From the NCBI RefSeq assembly GCF_036345995.1, contig NZ_CP107796.1, positions 2,170,001 through 2,234,000 of the forward strand: a stretch of DNA of 64,000 bases, written 5' to 3'. The notes below the pieces were generated by a model. The model saw only the letters and a list, made by a program, of their open reading frames with translations, did not search any database and had not been told where the DNA came from. The translations under genes and the position numbers were made by a program. This DNA is from Streptomyces sp. NBC_00557 (GTDB lineage: Bacteria; Actinomycetota; Actinomycetes; Streptomycetales; Streptomycetaceae). Below are positions 31,462 to 40,447 of the stretch, in pieces; position 1 is the stretch's first letter; each line of letters opens with the position of its first letter.

Positions 31462-32991
31462 TCAGTCGCAGCCGCAACCGCTGCCCGTCGCGACCGGCAG
31501 CGGCTCCGGCGCGCCGACCCTCGGCAGGCCCAGCATGACGCCGGCCGGCTTGGCGGCCTCGGCGGCGTTGCGCTTCTCCCAGGCGTCGCCCGCGCGCGTG
31601 CGGCGCACGGACAGGACGGGGCCCTCGGCGAGGAGGTGGTGCGGGGCGGCGTACGTCACCTCGACCGTGACCACGTCACCCGGGCGCACCTGCTGCTCCG
31701 GCTTGGTGAAGTGGACCAGGCGGTTGTCGGGGGCGCGGCCGGAGAGGCGGTGCGTGGCGCCGTCCTTGCGGCCTTCGCCCTCGGCGACCATCAGCTCCAG
31801 CGTGCGGCCGACCTGCTTCTTGTTCTCCTCCCAGGAGATCTCCTCCTGGAGTGCGACCAGCCGCTCGTAGCGCGCCTGGACGACCTCCTTGGGGATCTGG
31901 TTCTCCATCGTGGCGGCCGGGGTGCCGGGCCGCTTGGAGTACTGGAAGGTGAAGGCCTGCGCGAACCGGGCCTCACGGACGACGTGCAGGGTCTGCTCGA
32001 AGTCCTCCTCGGTCTCGCCGGGGAAGCCCACGATGATGTCGGTGGTGATCGCGGCGTGCGGGATGGCGGCCCGGACCTTCTCGATGATCCCGAGGTAGCG
32101 CTCCTGGCGGTAGGAGCGGCGCATCGCCTTCAGCACGGTGTCGGAGCCGGACTGCAGCGGCATGTGCAGCTGCGGCATCACGTTCGGGGTCTCGGCCATG
32201 GCGGCGATCACGTCGTCGGTGAAGTCGCGCGGGTGCGGGGAGGTGAAGCGGACCCGCTCCAGGCCCTCGATGGTGCCGCAGGCGCGCAGCAGCTTGCTGA
32301 AGGCCTCGCGGTCGCCGATGTCGGAGCCGTAGGCGTTGACGTTCTGGCCGAGGAGCGTGATCTCGGAGACGCCCTCGGCGACCAGCGCCTCGACCTCGGC
32401 GAGGATGTCGCCGGGCCGGCGGTCCTTCTCCTTGCCGCGCAGGGCCGGGACGATACAGAAGGTGCAGGTGTTGTTGCAGCCGACGGAGATCGACACCCAG
32501 GCCGCATACGCGCTCTCGCGCCGCGTCGGCAGCGTCGACGGGAACGCCTCCAGCGACTCGGCGATCTCGACCTGCGCCTCGTCCTGCACCCGGGCGCGCT
32601 CCAGCAGGACGGGCAGCTTGCCGATGTTGTGCGTGCCGAAGACGACGTCCACCCAGGGCGCCTTCTTCACGATGGTGTCGCGGTCCTTCTGCGCGAGGCA
32701 GCCGCCGACCGCGATCTGCATGCCGGGCCGCGAGGCCTTCTTCGGCGCGAGCCGGCCGAGGTTGCCGTACAGCCGGTTGTCGGCGTTCTCCCGCACCGCG
32801 CACGTGTTGAACACGACCACGTCGGCGTCCCCGTCCGCCCCCTCGGGGGCCCGCACGTATCCGGCCTCTTCCAGCAGGCCGGCCAATCGCTCGGAATCGT
32901 GGACGTTCATCTGGCACCCATAGGTGCGGATCTCGTAGCTCTTGGGTGCGTGCACGTCCACTGCGGGGCTCCGGTCGCTGCTGCTGGTCAT
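31462..32991 (-). CDS. miaB: tRNA-2-methylthio-N6-dimethylallyladenosine synthase
   Basis: A 509-residue radical-SAM enzyme that adds a methylthio group to i6A37 of tRNA. The N-terminal methylthiotransferase domain has Cys 26 (TYGCQMN), 64 (NTCAVREN) and 98 (GGCLAQ) for one 4Fe-4S cluster; the radical-SAM CxxxCxxC is Cys 172, 176 and 179 (GCNNTCTFC). A TRAM domain follows near residues 390-450. The C-terminus ends in a Gly-Cys-Gly-Cys-Asp sequence. The start is ATG at 32989-32991. It works on the product of MiaA, encoded nearby. Confidence 0.97.
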   Translation of the reverse strand: MTSSSDRSPAVDVHAPKSYEIRTYGCQMNVHDSERLAGLLEEAGYVRAPEGADGDADVVVFNTCAVRENADNRLYGNLGRLAPKKASRPGMQIAVGGCLAQKDRDTIVKKAPWVDVVFGTHNIGKLPVLLERARVQDEAQVEIAESLEAFPSTLPTRRESAYAAWVSISVGCNNTCTFCIVPALRGKEKDRRPGDILAEVEALVAEGVSEITLLGQNVNAYGSDIGDREAFSKLLRACGTIEGLERVRFTSPHPRDFTDDVIAAMAETPNVMPQLHMPLQSGSDTVLKAMRRSYRQERYLGIIEKVRAAIPHAAITTDIIVGFPGETEEDFEQTLHVVREARFAQAFTFQYSKRPGTPAATMENQIPKEVVQARYERLVALQEEISWEENKKQVGRTLELMVAEGEGRKDGATHRLSGRAPDNRLVHFTKPEQQVRPGDVVTVEVTYAAPHHLLAEGPVLSVRRTRAGDAWEKRNAAEAAKPAGVMLGLPRVGAPEPLPVATGSGCGCD

Positions 32992-33101
32992 GCGTCAAGG
33001 GTAGGCGCTGCCGGAAGGGCCCCGTCCCGCCTCCCCGGCCCTGCCGGGCGCACACTGGTAGCAGAAGGCCAGGCGTCATGAGCTGCACATGGAGGTACGC
33101 C

Positions 33102-33527
33102 ATGAGCACCCTCGAACTGCACGTCGACGTCGACGTCCCGATCGACGCGGCCTGGGATTCCCTGCACCGGCTGGAGAACTACCCGCGCTTCGTGCAAGGA
33201 GTGCGGGGCGCCCGTACGGAGGCGGGCGGCCGAGCACATCTGGAGGTGGAGGCGGGCGGCCGTTCCCGTGAGGTCGAGGCCGAGGTGACCGACCGCGGTG
33301 AGCACGTGATGGAGTGGCTCACCAGGGGCGCCCCGGAGCTGGCGGGTTCCTTCTCGGTCCAGCCGATCGACCAGAACCACACCCGGATCCAGGCACGGGT
33401 GGAGTACGACCCCGAGACCGTCCGGGGCACCTTCGGCGGTCCGAAGGGGTTCGCCCAGACCAACGCGATCCAGCGGCTCGTCCGCAGCGATCTGGAGCAC
33501 TTCAAGGAGTACGTGGAGCGCGGGTGA
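33102..33527 (+). CDS. SRPBCC family (polyketide cyclase/START-like) protein
   Basis: A 141-residue soluble helix-grip protein. The domain opens with ELHVDVDVPIDAAWDSLHRLENYPRF, the typical first strand and helix of coenzyme Q-binding/cyclase-like SRPBCC proteins, and ends with the long helix VRSDLEHFKEYVERG. The start is ATG at 33102 with GGAGG 6 bases upstream; another ATG at 33078 is in a different frame context. It is divergent from miaB by 110 bp. The bound ligand is unknown. Confidence 0.85.
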   Translation: MSTLELHVDVDVPIDAAWDSLHRLENYPRFVQGVRGARTEAGGRAHLEVEAGGRSREVEAEVTDRGEHVMEWLTRGAPELAGSFSVQPIDQNHTRIQARVEYDPETVRGTFGGPKGFAQTNAIQRLVRSDLEHFKEYVERG

Positions 33528-33557
33528 GCGGCCGGACGCGGTAGCCGAAGCGCCCGG

Positions 33558-33830
33558 TCAGGTCTCCATCACGGCGGCGCAGTCCGGGCAGACGAGCGAG
33601 GCGTGCTCCTCCGGATACCAGGGGGCTCCCGGGCCTTCGGAGGGCGTCCCGGCCGTCTCCATGGCGAAGGTGTCCTTGCCGCACAGGGTCCGGGGCCCAG
33701 CGGTCGTGCGCGATCCGGGAGCGGCCGGTGCCGCGTGCACCCTGCGGACGCGCCGTTCCACGCCGGTCCGTTGCGCTGCGGAGCGCGTGGCCGCCGGGTT
33801 GTCGAGTTCGTAGACGACGATCTCGCTCAT
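33558..33830 (-). CDS. Small hypothetical protein with a CxxC motif
   Basis: A 90-residue protein I do not recognise. It opens MSEIVVYELDNPAATRSA, has a basic middle (GVERRVRRVHAA), a single Cys in TLCGKDT and a C-terminal CPDC pair (LVCPDCAAVMET). The three Cys plus His residues could bind zinc. The start is ATG at 33828-33830 with a good GGAGG 4 bases upstream, which supports it being real. It converges on the SRPBCC gene and is divergent from the methyltransferase gene, about 40 bp away. Confidence 0.7.
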   Translation of the reverse strand: MSEIVVYELDNPAATRSAAQRTGVERRVRRVHAAPAAPGSRTTAGPRTLCGKDTFAMETAGTPSEGPGAPWYPEEHASLVCPDCAAVMET

Positions 33831-33871
33831 GCCTCCACGGTAGGCGCCCGCGCCGTCGGGGGCGCGAGGTG

Positions 33872-34540
33872 GTGAGCCGGTCCGTGCACGCCGTACCCGG
33901 AGCACCGGACGATCTCGTGCGGGCCCTGGTGGCCGCCGGGATCGCGGACGAGCGGCTGCTCGAAGCCGTGCGGGCGACGCCCCGGGCGGCGTTCGTCCCG
34001 GCCGGCGAGCGGGCCGCCGCCTACCAGGACGTGCCCGTCCCGATCGGCGAGGGGCAGGTCACCACGCAGCCCTCGCTGTCCGCCCTCATGATCGAGGCCC
34101 TCTCGCTGAGCGGGTCGGAGCACGTCCTCGAGGTCGGCACGGGCCTCGGATTCCAGACCGCGCTGCTCGCGCGGCTGGCCGCCGACGTGGTCAGCGTGGA
34201 GATGAGGCCGGACATAGCCCGCCGGGCGCGCGAGAACCTGGCGCGTCACGGTGTGCCGAACGTGGACCTGCGGGTCGGCGACGGCAGCGGCGGCGTGCCG
34301 GACCGGGCGCCGTACGACGCCGTCCTCGTGTCGGCCGCGTTCCCCGAGGTGCCCGCTCCGCTGGCCGCGCAGGTGCGGCCGGGTGGCCGCCTGGTGCAGC
34401 CGGTCGGGCCGGGCGGGCACGAGCAGGTCGTGTGCTTCGCGCGCACCGCCTCCGGGCTGACGCGGCTGCGGGTGGTGACCGGGGCCTGCTTCGTCCGGCT
34501 GCGGGGGCGGTACGGCTTCCCGCCGGACGAGGCGGAGTGA
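33872..34540 (+). CDS. Protein-L-isoaspartate O-methyltransferase family protein
   Basis: A 222-residue SAM-dependent methyltransferase of the PCMT family, which repairs isoaspartyl residues or, in actinobacteria, often serves peptide tailoring. Conserved blocks are PRAAFVP near residue 28, QVTTQPSLSALMIEAL near residue 60 and the SAM loop VLEVGTGLGFQTALLA near residue 82. Two consecutive GTG codons at 33869 and 33872 are both possible starts; GAGGTG precedes. No lanthipeptide precursor is adjacent, so a housekeeping repair role is more likely. Confidence 0.87.
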   Translation: MSRSVHAVPGAPDDLVRALVAAGIADERLLEAVRATPRAAFVPAGERAAAYQDVPVPIGEGQVTTQPSLSALMIEALSLSGSEHVLEVGTGLGFQTALLARLAADVVSVEMRPDIARRARENLARHGVPNVDLRVGDGSGGVPDRAPYDAVLVSAAFPEVPAPLAAQVRPGGRLVQPVGPGGHEQVVCFARTASGLTRLRVVTGACFVRLRGRYGFPPDEAE

Positions 34541-34581
34541 CGCGCGGGAGTGCGGGGGCCGGTGGCTTTCCCGGCCGCGGC

Positions 34582-35331
34582 TCACTCGTCCGAGACGCGT
34601 ACGACCGCCAGCGTGATGTTGTCCGGGCCGCCCGCCTCGATGGCGGCCTTCCACAGCTCGAAGGCAGCCCGGCCGTCGTCGTGCTCGCGCATCACCTCGT
34701 CGAGGACGTCCGTCGGCACCGGATCGGTCAGACCGTCGGTGCAGACGAGATAGCGGGCGCCCGGCGAGAGGGACTCGGTGGCCACATGGGGGCGGACGGG
34801 GCGGTACGAGGGGCTGCCGCCCAGGCACTGGGTGACGATGGACGTGGTGCGCTGCCCGGGTTCGAGGGGCGGGCTGTCGTCGACGCTCACCTGGCGCAGC
34901 CCGTCGCCGGACGCCGCGAAGACCCGGCTGTCGCCCACGTTGAACACCAGCAGCGAGTCCGGCTGCACGACGAGGCCGGCGACCGTCGTGCCCATGGCGG
35001 CGAGCTCGCCCGGCTCGTCGCCTCCGGCGGCCTCGTACACGGCGCGGTTGCAGGCGCTCAGGGCGTCGCGCAGGGTGTCCTCGCTGCTCAGAGCGGGGCC
35101 GACGGACGCGATCCGGCGGGCGACCAGGGTGCTGGCCACATCGCCGCCGGGATGCCCGCCGAGGCCGTCGGCGACGGCGACGACCAGGGGCGTGCCGAGC
35201 GGGAACACAAAGGTCTGCGGACTCTCCGTCACCGTGGCGCACAGCGTCCACGGCCCGGCCACCAGACTGTCCTCGTTGCGTTCGCGGAGCAGCCCCGGAT
35301 GGCTCAGCGCACTCACCGCCACGTACCGCAT
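34582..35331 (-). CDS. PP2C-family serine/threonine phosphatase
   Basis: A 249-residue metal-dependent protein phosphatase. PP2C motifs are in order: RERNEDSLV near residue 17, VAVADGLGGHPGGD near residue 52, VFNVGDSRVF near residue 129, VCTDGLTDPV near residue 195 and GGPDNITLAVV near residue 234; the Asp residues hold two Mg/Mn ions. There is no membrane segment, so it is a soluble enzyme that would oppose Ser/Thr kinases. The start is ATG at 35329-35331, with only a weak ribosome site. It is divergent from the DUF6204 gene. No partner kinase is in the window. Confidence 0.93.
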   Translation of the reverse strand: MRYVAVSALSHPGLLRERNEDSLVAGPWTLCATVTESPQTFVFPLGTPLVVAVADGLGGHPGGDVASTLVARRIASVGPALSSEDTLRDALSACNRAVYEAAGGDEPGELAAMGTTVAGLVVQPDSLLVFNVGDSRVFAASGDGLRQVSVDDSPPLEPGQRTTSIVTQCLGGSPSYRPVRPHVATESLSPGARYLVCTDGLTDPVPTDVLDEVMREHDDGRAAFELWKAAIEAGGPDNITLAVVRVSDE

Positions 35332-35466
35332 GCAACGCACCGCCCTGTGAGAGCCGGCAGCCGCCGTCGGGCTCCGGTCGCCGCCGGTGTACGGGTCCAG
35401 AGTAGGCACCGTCCGCCTCCGGAAACCCGGTGGATGGGGCGGGCCGGCTGTGTCTAGGGTCGGGCG

Positions 35467-35826
35467 ATGACCACTCGCACCTTCCGGATCACCGTCCGCG
35501 GCGCCTTCGACGAACTCACCGACGCCCAGCGGGCGGGGCTGCTGGCGGACGCCGCCGAGCACGACGTGCTGCGTGCCGCGTTCACGCCCGAGGGCACCCT
35601 CACCTACGACATCGCCGCCCGGCCGGCGTTCGTCTTCCGCTTCTCCGACAGCGGGGAGGACGAGGAGGACATCCTGGAGGCGACCGAGCGGGCCGAGGCG
35701 GCCGCGAAGGCCTGGCTGACCGAGCGCGGCTACGGCTTCAAGCACCTCCGCTCCAGTGCCGAGGACCTCTCCCAGGCTCCGATGGGCAAGCGGCAGCGGC
35801 GCGCGGCCCGTTCGAACGGGGCATAA
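35467..35826 (+). CDS. DUF6204 family protein
   Basis: A 119-residue small soluble protein of a Streptomyces-enriched family (DUF6204 by recall). It opens TFRITVRGAFDELTDAQR, contains the strand FVFRFSDSGEDEEDI and ends in a basic tail. The start is ATG at 35467. A TAGGGT hexamer ends 7 bases before the ATG (35455-35460), with no ribosome site, which suggests a leaderless transcript. It is followed after 59 bp by a MarR-family gene on the same strand. The function is unknown. Confidence 0.8.
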   Translation: MTTRTFRITVRGAFDELTDAQRAGLLADAAEHDVLRAAFTPEGTLTYDIAARPAFVFRFSDSGEDEEDILEATERAEAAAKAWLTERGYGFKHLRSSAEDLSQAPMGKRQRRAARSNGA

Positions 35827-35827
35827 A

Positions 35828-35841
35828 CTTGACTACTCAAG
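35828..35841. promoter_or_regulatory. Palindromic candidate operator of the MarR gene
   Basis: CTTGA, four bases (CTAC), then TCAAG forms a 14-bp inverted repeat directly after the DUF6204 stop and 45 bp ahead of the MarR start. It overlaps a -35-like TTGACT (35829-35834), as expected for an autorepressor site. Confidence 0.5.
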
Positions 35842-35885
35842 GAAACTGCAAGCGAATGCCGGGCGCATGGGCGTGAGCTGGGGCG

Positions 35886-36329
35886 ATGAGTGACCCCCTG
35901 GACGCGGTGCTGCGGCTGGTACGGGCCCAGGCGGCGCTGGTACGGCGCTTCGCCTCCCGGCTGAGCGGGCTGCACGGCGTCAGCCTCGCCGACTTCACCC
36001 TGCTGCTGCGGCTGTCGCAGGCGCCCGGCGGACGGATGCGCCGCGTCGACCTCGCCGAGGCACTGGGCATGACGGCCTCCGGGGTCACGCGCGGGCTGGC
36101 GCCGCTGGAGCGGATCGGACTGGTGACCCGCGAGCCGGACGCACGGGACGCGCGCGTGGCCTACGCGTCGCTGACCGCGACGGGCCGCCGGCGACTGCGG
36201 GAGATGACCGCCACGGCCGAGGAGACCGCCACCGAGATCTTCACCGCCCCAGCATGGAGCGGCGAGACCATCGCCCAGCTGTCGACCCTGCTCACGCGTC
36301 TCGGCGGCACCGGCCTGACCGGCGACTGA
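35886..36329 (+). CDS. MarR family transcriptional regulator
   Basis: A 147-residue dimeric winged-helix repressor. The DNA-binding part spans about residues 50-105: RVDLAEALGMTASGVTRGLAPLERIGLV is the recognition region and REPDARDARVAYASLT the beta-wing with its typical Asp-Arg pair. Long helices at both ends form the dimer interface. The start is ATG at 35886. A palindrome at 35828-35841 lies just upstream. The target beyond itself is unclear; the flanking DUF6204 gene is the most likely partner. Confidence 0.92.
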   Translation: MSDPLDAVLRLVRAQAALVRRFASRLSGLHGVSLADFTLLLRLSQAPGGRMRRVDLAEALGMTASGVTRGLAPLERIGLVTREPDARDARVAYASLTATGRRRLREMTATAEETATEIFTAPAWSGETIAQLSTLLTRLGGTGLTGD

Positions 36330-36417
36330 CCCTCGGCAGGCATTGATCCGCAGCACGCGTCGGCCCCGGCAGGCGATGCGTCCGCCCTCGGCACGGGTTG
36401 CGGCGGCGCTCGTCCGC

Positions 36418-36912
36418 CTAGGCGCTCGTCCGTTCCTCGCCCGCGGCGCTGGCCCGCTGCTGTCCCGTGGCGCTCGCCCGCTGCTGGGCGCTTGTCCGGG
36501 AAGAGCCGTTCTGCGCCGCCGGTCTCCAGCCCTGGCGGCGCAGTACGGCCGACACGTCCGGTGCGCGGTAGTGCTCGCCCTTGAGCACCTTGCCGTCGGC
36601 CCGGCGGGCGACCTGCCCGTCCGGGCCGAGCTTGCTCATGTTGGCGCGGTGGATCTCGGCGATCACCTCGTCGAGGTCGATGCCGTGCACCAGCGCCGTG
36701 CCGTACGCCACGTAGACCACGTCCGCCAGTTCGTGCGCGAGTCTGTCCAGCGGTCCGTCGACGGCCACCTCGGCGACCTCCGCGGCCTCCTCGGCTAGCA
36801 GCTCCCCGCGGTGCGCGGCCAGACCGGGGCCCACCTCCGTCGGCGTACTGCGGGCGTCCAGGCCGAAGGCGTGGTGGAACTCTCGGACGAGGTCGGCGGG
36901 CGAAGTGCTCAT
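36418..36912 (-). CDS. MazG-like nucleotide pyrophosphohydrolase
   Basis: A 164-residue all-alpha NTP pyrophosphatase of the MazG / phosphoribosyl-ATP pyrophosphohydrolase group, which cleaves pyrophosphate from (often damaged) nucleotides. The metal site is ELLAEEAAEVAEVAVDG near residue 38 and RLAHELADVVYVAYG near residue 57, together giving the ExxE...ExxD pattern. A C-terminal tail repeats QQRASA; the 27-bp DNA repeat that encodes it continues past the stop, so the tail length may be variable. The start is ATG at 36910-36912. It converges on the MarR gene. Confidence 0.88.
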   Translation of the reverse strand: MSTSPADLVREFHHAFGLDARSTPTEVGPGLAAHRGELLAEEAAEVAEVAVDGPLDRLAHELADVVYVAYGTALVHGIDLDEVIAEIHRANMSKLGPDGQVARRADGKVLKGEHYRAPDVSAVLRRQGWRPAAQNGSSRTSAQQRASATGQQRASAAGEERTSA

Positions 36913-37043
36913 GCGACGACTGTAACGGCGGCCACTGACAGTGCCCGCCGTCCTTCTCACGGCGCCGCCCGGAGCCCTCCGTGCACCGGCCCCGCGTGCC
37001 TCGGCCCTGGTCAGGGTCGCGCCCGGCCTGGCAGGATCGCCGC

Positions 37044-38042
37044 ATGTCCAAGGTCTTCCCCCGTCTCGGCAGGCGCCGGGCGCTGCCGGCCGCGGCCGCC
37101 GGCGCCGTGGTGCTCGGTCTCCTGCTGTGGTGGCTGCTGCCGCTGGGCGAGAAGCCGCCGAGCGGGACGATCGTCTTCAGCACGGGCACGCCCCGGGGGG
37201 TCTACCAGGAGTACGGCGAGCGGCTGCGCGCCGAGTTCGCCAAGGACATGCCCGATCTGAAGGTGAAGCTGCTGAACAGCGCCGGTTCGCAGGAGAACGT
37301 GCAGCGGGTGGCGACCGGCCGGGCCGACTTCACCATCGCGGCGGCCGACGCGGTGGAGGCGTACGAGCTGGCGCACGGCAGCGGCGCCGGGCGGCTGCGC
37401 GGAGTGGCCCGGCTGTACGACGACTACGTGCACCTCATCGTGCGCAGCGACTCGGACATCAGGAACGTCGCGGATCTGCGGCACAAGCGGGTGGCGATAG
37501 GGCTGCCCGACTCCGGGGTGCGGCTGATCGCCGACCGGGTGCTCAGGGCCTCCGGCATCGACCCGCGCAAGGACATCACGCCGTTCTCGGACGGCATCGA
37601 CACCGGGCCCGGCCGGCTGGGGCGGGGCGGGATCGACGCCTTCTTCTGGTCGGGCGGCCTGCCGACCAAGGGGCTCGTCGGGATGGCCAGGAAGGGCGCC
37701 TTCAAGTTCGTGCCGATCGAGGGCGATGTCGTCAAGCGACTGCACGGCCAGGGCCAGGAGTCGCGCTACTACCGGGCCACCAACATCCCCGAGTCCGCCT
37801 ATCCGGCCGTGCAACAGGGCACCGAGGTGCCGACCCTCGCGGTGTCCAACCTCCTGATGACCCGCGCGGACGTGGACCCCCGGCTCACCGAATGGGTGAC
37901 CCGCACGGTGATCAAGAGCCGCGACGGCATAGGCGCCCATGTCCACTCCGCCCAGCTGGTCGACCTGCGCACCGCCATCTACACCGACCCACTGCCCCTC
38001 CAGGAGGGCGCCCGCCGCTACTACCGCGAGGTGAAGCCTTAG
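37044..38042 (+). CDS. TAXI family (TRAP-type) solute-binding protein
   Basis: A 332-residue extracytoplasmic binding protein. A basic N-terminus and a hydrophobic segment (about residues 15-36) form a signal peptide or anchor with no lipobox Cys. The mature part starts with TIVFSTGTPRGVYQEYGERL and contains VATGRADFTIAAADAVEAY, the TAXI signature for C4-acid or glutamate-like ligands. No TRAP membrane subunits are nearby. It converges on the sensor-kinase gene gluK and lies close to the glutamate ABC importer, so it may present a ligand to the kinase; this is inference. The start ATG at 37044 follows CAGGAT by 6 bases, with no ribosome site. Confidence 0.85.
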   Translation: MSKVFPRLGRRRALPAAAAGAVVLGLLLWWLLPLGEKPPSGTIVFSTGTPRGVYQEYGERLRAEFAKDMPDLKVKLLNSAGSQENVQRVATGRADFTIAAADAVEAYELAHGSGAGRLRGVARLYDDYVHLIVRSDSDIRNVADLRHKRVAIGLPDSGVRLIADRVLRASGIDPRKDITPFSDGIDTGPGRLGRGGIDAFFWSGGLPTKGLVGMARKGAFKFVPIEGDVVKRLHGQGQESRYYRATNIPESAYPAVQQGTEVPTLAVSNLLMTRADVDPRLTEWVTRTVIKSRDGIGAHVHSAQLVDLRTAIYTDPLPLQEGARRYYREVKP

Positions 38043-38168
38043 GGCCGACGGTCCCGGCACCCCCAGCTCCCGGTATGAGCGGACGGCTCTGAAGCGCCCT
38101 GGACTCCGGTACGGCCCGGCGCCCCGCGGACCTGACATCCCGACACCGGCCCCGGCCCCGGCCCCCGC

Positions 38169-39572
38169 TCACGCCTCCCCGTGCCTCGGAACCCTCACCG
38201 TCACCCGCAGGCCCCGCGGCTCGTGGTGGGCGTACTCGATCGAGCCGCCGCCGGCCGTGAGAAGGGTGCGCACGATGGACAGGCCCAGGCCCGAGCCCTT
38301 GACGTTCTGGTGGCGGCCGCTGCGCCAGAAGCGGTCGCCCACGCGGGCGAGTTCCTCGTCGGTGAGGCCGGGCCCGGTGTCGGTGACGACGACCGTGGAG
38401 GTGTCGCCGTCGGCGGCCACGGTGACCTCCACCGTGCCCCCCTCGGGGGTGAACTTCACCGCGTTGTCGATCACCGCGTCCAGGGCGCTGGACAGGGTGA
38501 TCGGGTCCGCCCAGGCGGTCGTGGGCGGGCAGTCCCCGGTGAGCCGGACGCCGTTGGCCTCGGCGGCCGGCGCCCAGGCGGCGACCCGCTCCTCGGCGAG
38601 CGCGCCGATGTCGGTCACCTTCAGGTCCGCCTCGGCGTGCTCGGCCAGCGCGAGGTCGAGCAGGTCGTCCAGAACCTGCGCGAGGCGCTTGCCCTCGGTG
38701 CGCACCGAGGCGATCTCCTCGTTGTCCTCCGGGAGTTCGAGTGCCAGCAGTTCGATGCGCAGCAGCAGCGCCGAGAGCGGGTTGCGCAGCTGGTGCGAGG
38801 CGTCCGCGACGAAGGCGCGCTGCTGCTCCAGCACGTCCTCGACGTTGTCCGCCATCTCGTTGAACGAGCGGGCCAGCCGCCTGAGTTCCGGCGGGCCGCC
38901 GGCGACCGCCACCCGGGACTTCAGCCGTCCGGTGGCGATGTCGTGGGTGGTGGCGTCCAGGACCCGTACGGGCCGCAGCACCCAGCCGGTCAGCCGCAGC
39001 GCCGCGCCCACGGCCAGCAGCATCGCCGCGATCTCGCCCGCCCCGATGATCATCCAGCCGCGCAGGGTCCGGGAACGCATCTGGCCGGTGGGCGAGTCGG
39101 TGACCACGACCGCCACCACGTCCCCGTCCCGGATCACAGGCGAGGCCACGACCAGCCGGCTGTGCTGCCAGGGCCACACCTGTCGGGGGTCATGGCTGCG
39201 CCGGCTGAGCAGCGCCTCCTCGAAGGCGTCCCGCACCTCCCCCGTCCGCGGTACGAACCAGTCGTCGGGGGCGTTGGCCATCGCGGAGCCGTTGCGGTAG
39301 AAGACGCCCGCGCGGATGCCGTAGACGTCGTAGTAGCTGGCGAGTTCGCTGCGCAGCGCCTGCAGGCGGTCGTCGGTGCCGGTGCGGCGCGATCCGCTGG
39401 GCCCGGCGGTCACGAACTGGGCGAGCGCCGCGAAGCGTGCCGTGTCGTCGATGCGGTCGACGACGACCTTCTGCTGCTGGGCGGCGGCCAGGCTGACGGC
39501 GAGCGGGACCCCGAGGGCGAGCAGGACCGCCGCCATCAGGACGATGAGCAGCGGCAGCAGACGTGCGCGCAC
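38169..39572 (-). CDS. gluK: Sensor histidine kinase of the glutamate two-component system
   Basis: A 467-residue membrane kinase. The first membrane helix is at about residues 8-30, an extracellular sensor region of about 145 residues follows, and the second helix is at about 176-198. A HAMP segment leads to the phospho-acceptor His260 (ADASHQLRNPLSALL). ATPase boxes are present: N box AVIDNAVKFTP, G1 DTGPGLTDEE, G2 GSGLGLSIV. The start is ATG at 39570-39572. It follows the response-regulator gene by 9 bp in one transcript. By position and family it corresponds to GluK, the glutamate sensor described in S. coelicolor. Confidence 0.92.
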   Translation of the reverse strand: MRARLLPLLIVLMAAVLLALGVPLAVSLAAAQQQKVVVDRIDDTARFAALAQFVTAGPSGSRRTGTDDRLQALRSELASYYDVYGIRAGVFYRNGSAMANAPDDWFVPRTGEVRDAFEEALLSRRSHDPRQVWPWQHSRLVVASPVIRDGDVVAVVVTDSPTGQMRSRTLRGWMIIGAGEIAAMLLAVGAALRLTGWVLRPVRVLDATTHDIATGRLKSRVAVAGGPPELRRLARSFNEMADNVEDVLEQQRAFVADASHQLRNPLSALLLRIELLALELPEDNEEIASVRTEGKRLAQVLDDLLDLALAEHAEADLKVTDIGALAEERVAAWAPAAEANGVRLTGDCPPTTAWADPITLSSALDAVIDNAVKFTPEGGTVEVTVAADGDTSTVVVTDTGPGLTDEELARVGDRFWRSGRHQNVKGSGLGLSIVRTLLTAGGGSIEYAHHEPRGLRVTVRVPRHGEA

Positions 39573-39581
39573 CCGGCCCCG

Positions 39582-40268
39582 CTAGGCGGCCGGGGCGACG
39601 AGGCGGTAGCCGACGCCGCGTACGGTCTCGATCAGCGCGGGCATGCGCAGTTTGGCGCGCAGGGAGGCGACGTGCACCTCCAGGGTGCGGCCGGTGCCCT
39701 CCCAACTGGTGCGCCAGACCTCGCTGATGATCTGCTCGCGCCGGAAGACCACACCGGGGCGCTGCGCGAGCAGGGCGAGCAGGTCGAACTCCTTGCGGGT
39801 CAGCTGGACGACCGCGCCGTCCACGGTGACCTGGCGCGTGGGCAGTTCGATGCGGACCGGACCGAGGTGCAGCGAGCCGTCGCCGCCGGACCCCGGCTCC
39901 TCGTGCGCCGTACGCCTGCTGACGGCGTGGATGCGGGCGAGCAGTTCCCCGGTGTCGTACGGCTTGACCACGTAGTCGTCGGCGCCCAGGTTGAGCCCGT
40001 GGATGCGGGAGCGGACGTCGGAGCGCGCGGTGACCATGATCACCGGGGTGCTGGTGCGTTTGCGGATCTTGCCGCAGACCTCGTAACCGTCCTGGTCGGG
40101 CAGCCCCAGGTCGAGCAGGACCACACCGAAGCCGTCGCTCTCGGGGACGAGCGCCTGCAGCGCCTCCTCGCCGCTGCGCGCGTGGGTGACCTCGAAACCG
40201 TGCCGGGCGAGGACGGCGGACAGCGCCGCCGCGACATGGTTGTCGTCCTCGACGAGCAGCAGTCTCAT
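39582..40268 (-). CDS. gluR: OmpR-family response regulator of the glutamate two-component system
   Basis: A 228-residue DNA-binding response regulator. The receiver domain has the acidic pocket ED at residues 7-8, phospho-acceptor Asp53 (LLDLGLPDQDG) and the conserved Lys in ADDYVVKPYD. A C-terminal winged helix (EFDLLALLAQRPGVVFRREQI and the RTLEVHVASLRAKL recognition helix) follows. The start is ATG at 40266-40268 with AGGGGG upstream. It is divergent from gluABCD and presumably activates it; direct repeats with 11-bp spacing lie between. Confidence 0.93.
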   Translation of the reverse strand: MRLLLVEDDNHVAAALSAVLARHGFEVTHARSGEEALQALVPESDGFGVVLLDLGLPDQDGYEVCGKIRKRTSTPVIMVTARSDVRSRIHGLNLGADDYVVKPYDTGELLARIHAVSRRTAHEEPGSGGDGSLHLGPVRIELPTRQVTVDGAVVQLTRKEFDLLALLAQRPGVVFRREQIISEVWRTSWEGTGRTLEVHVASLRAKLRMPALIETVRGVGYRLVAPAA

Positions 40269-40447
40269 CCCGTCCCCCTTCGGTTCAGCGGTCGTACGGT
40301 CCGGGTTCGCGTGCTTCGGGTGGCTCACGCGCGCGTGCCCATGGAAGTGACGCCGATGGACAAGGACGGAGTCAAGAGCGTTCCGGTTGTCCGTGGCTTC
40401 CGTTATCCGGCCGATACGCACACGGGGGACAACTGCTACGACACGTG

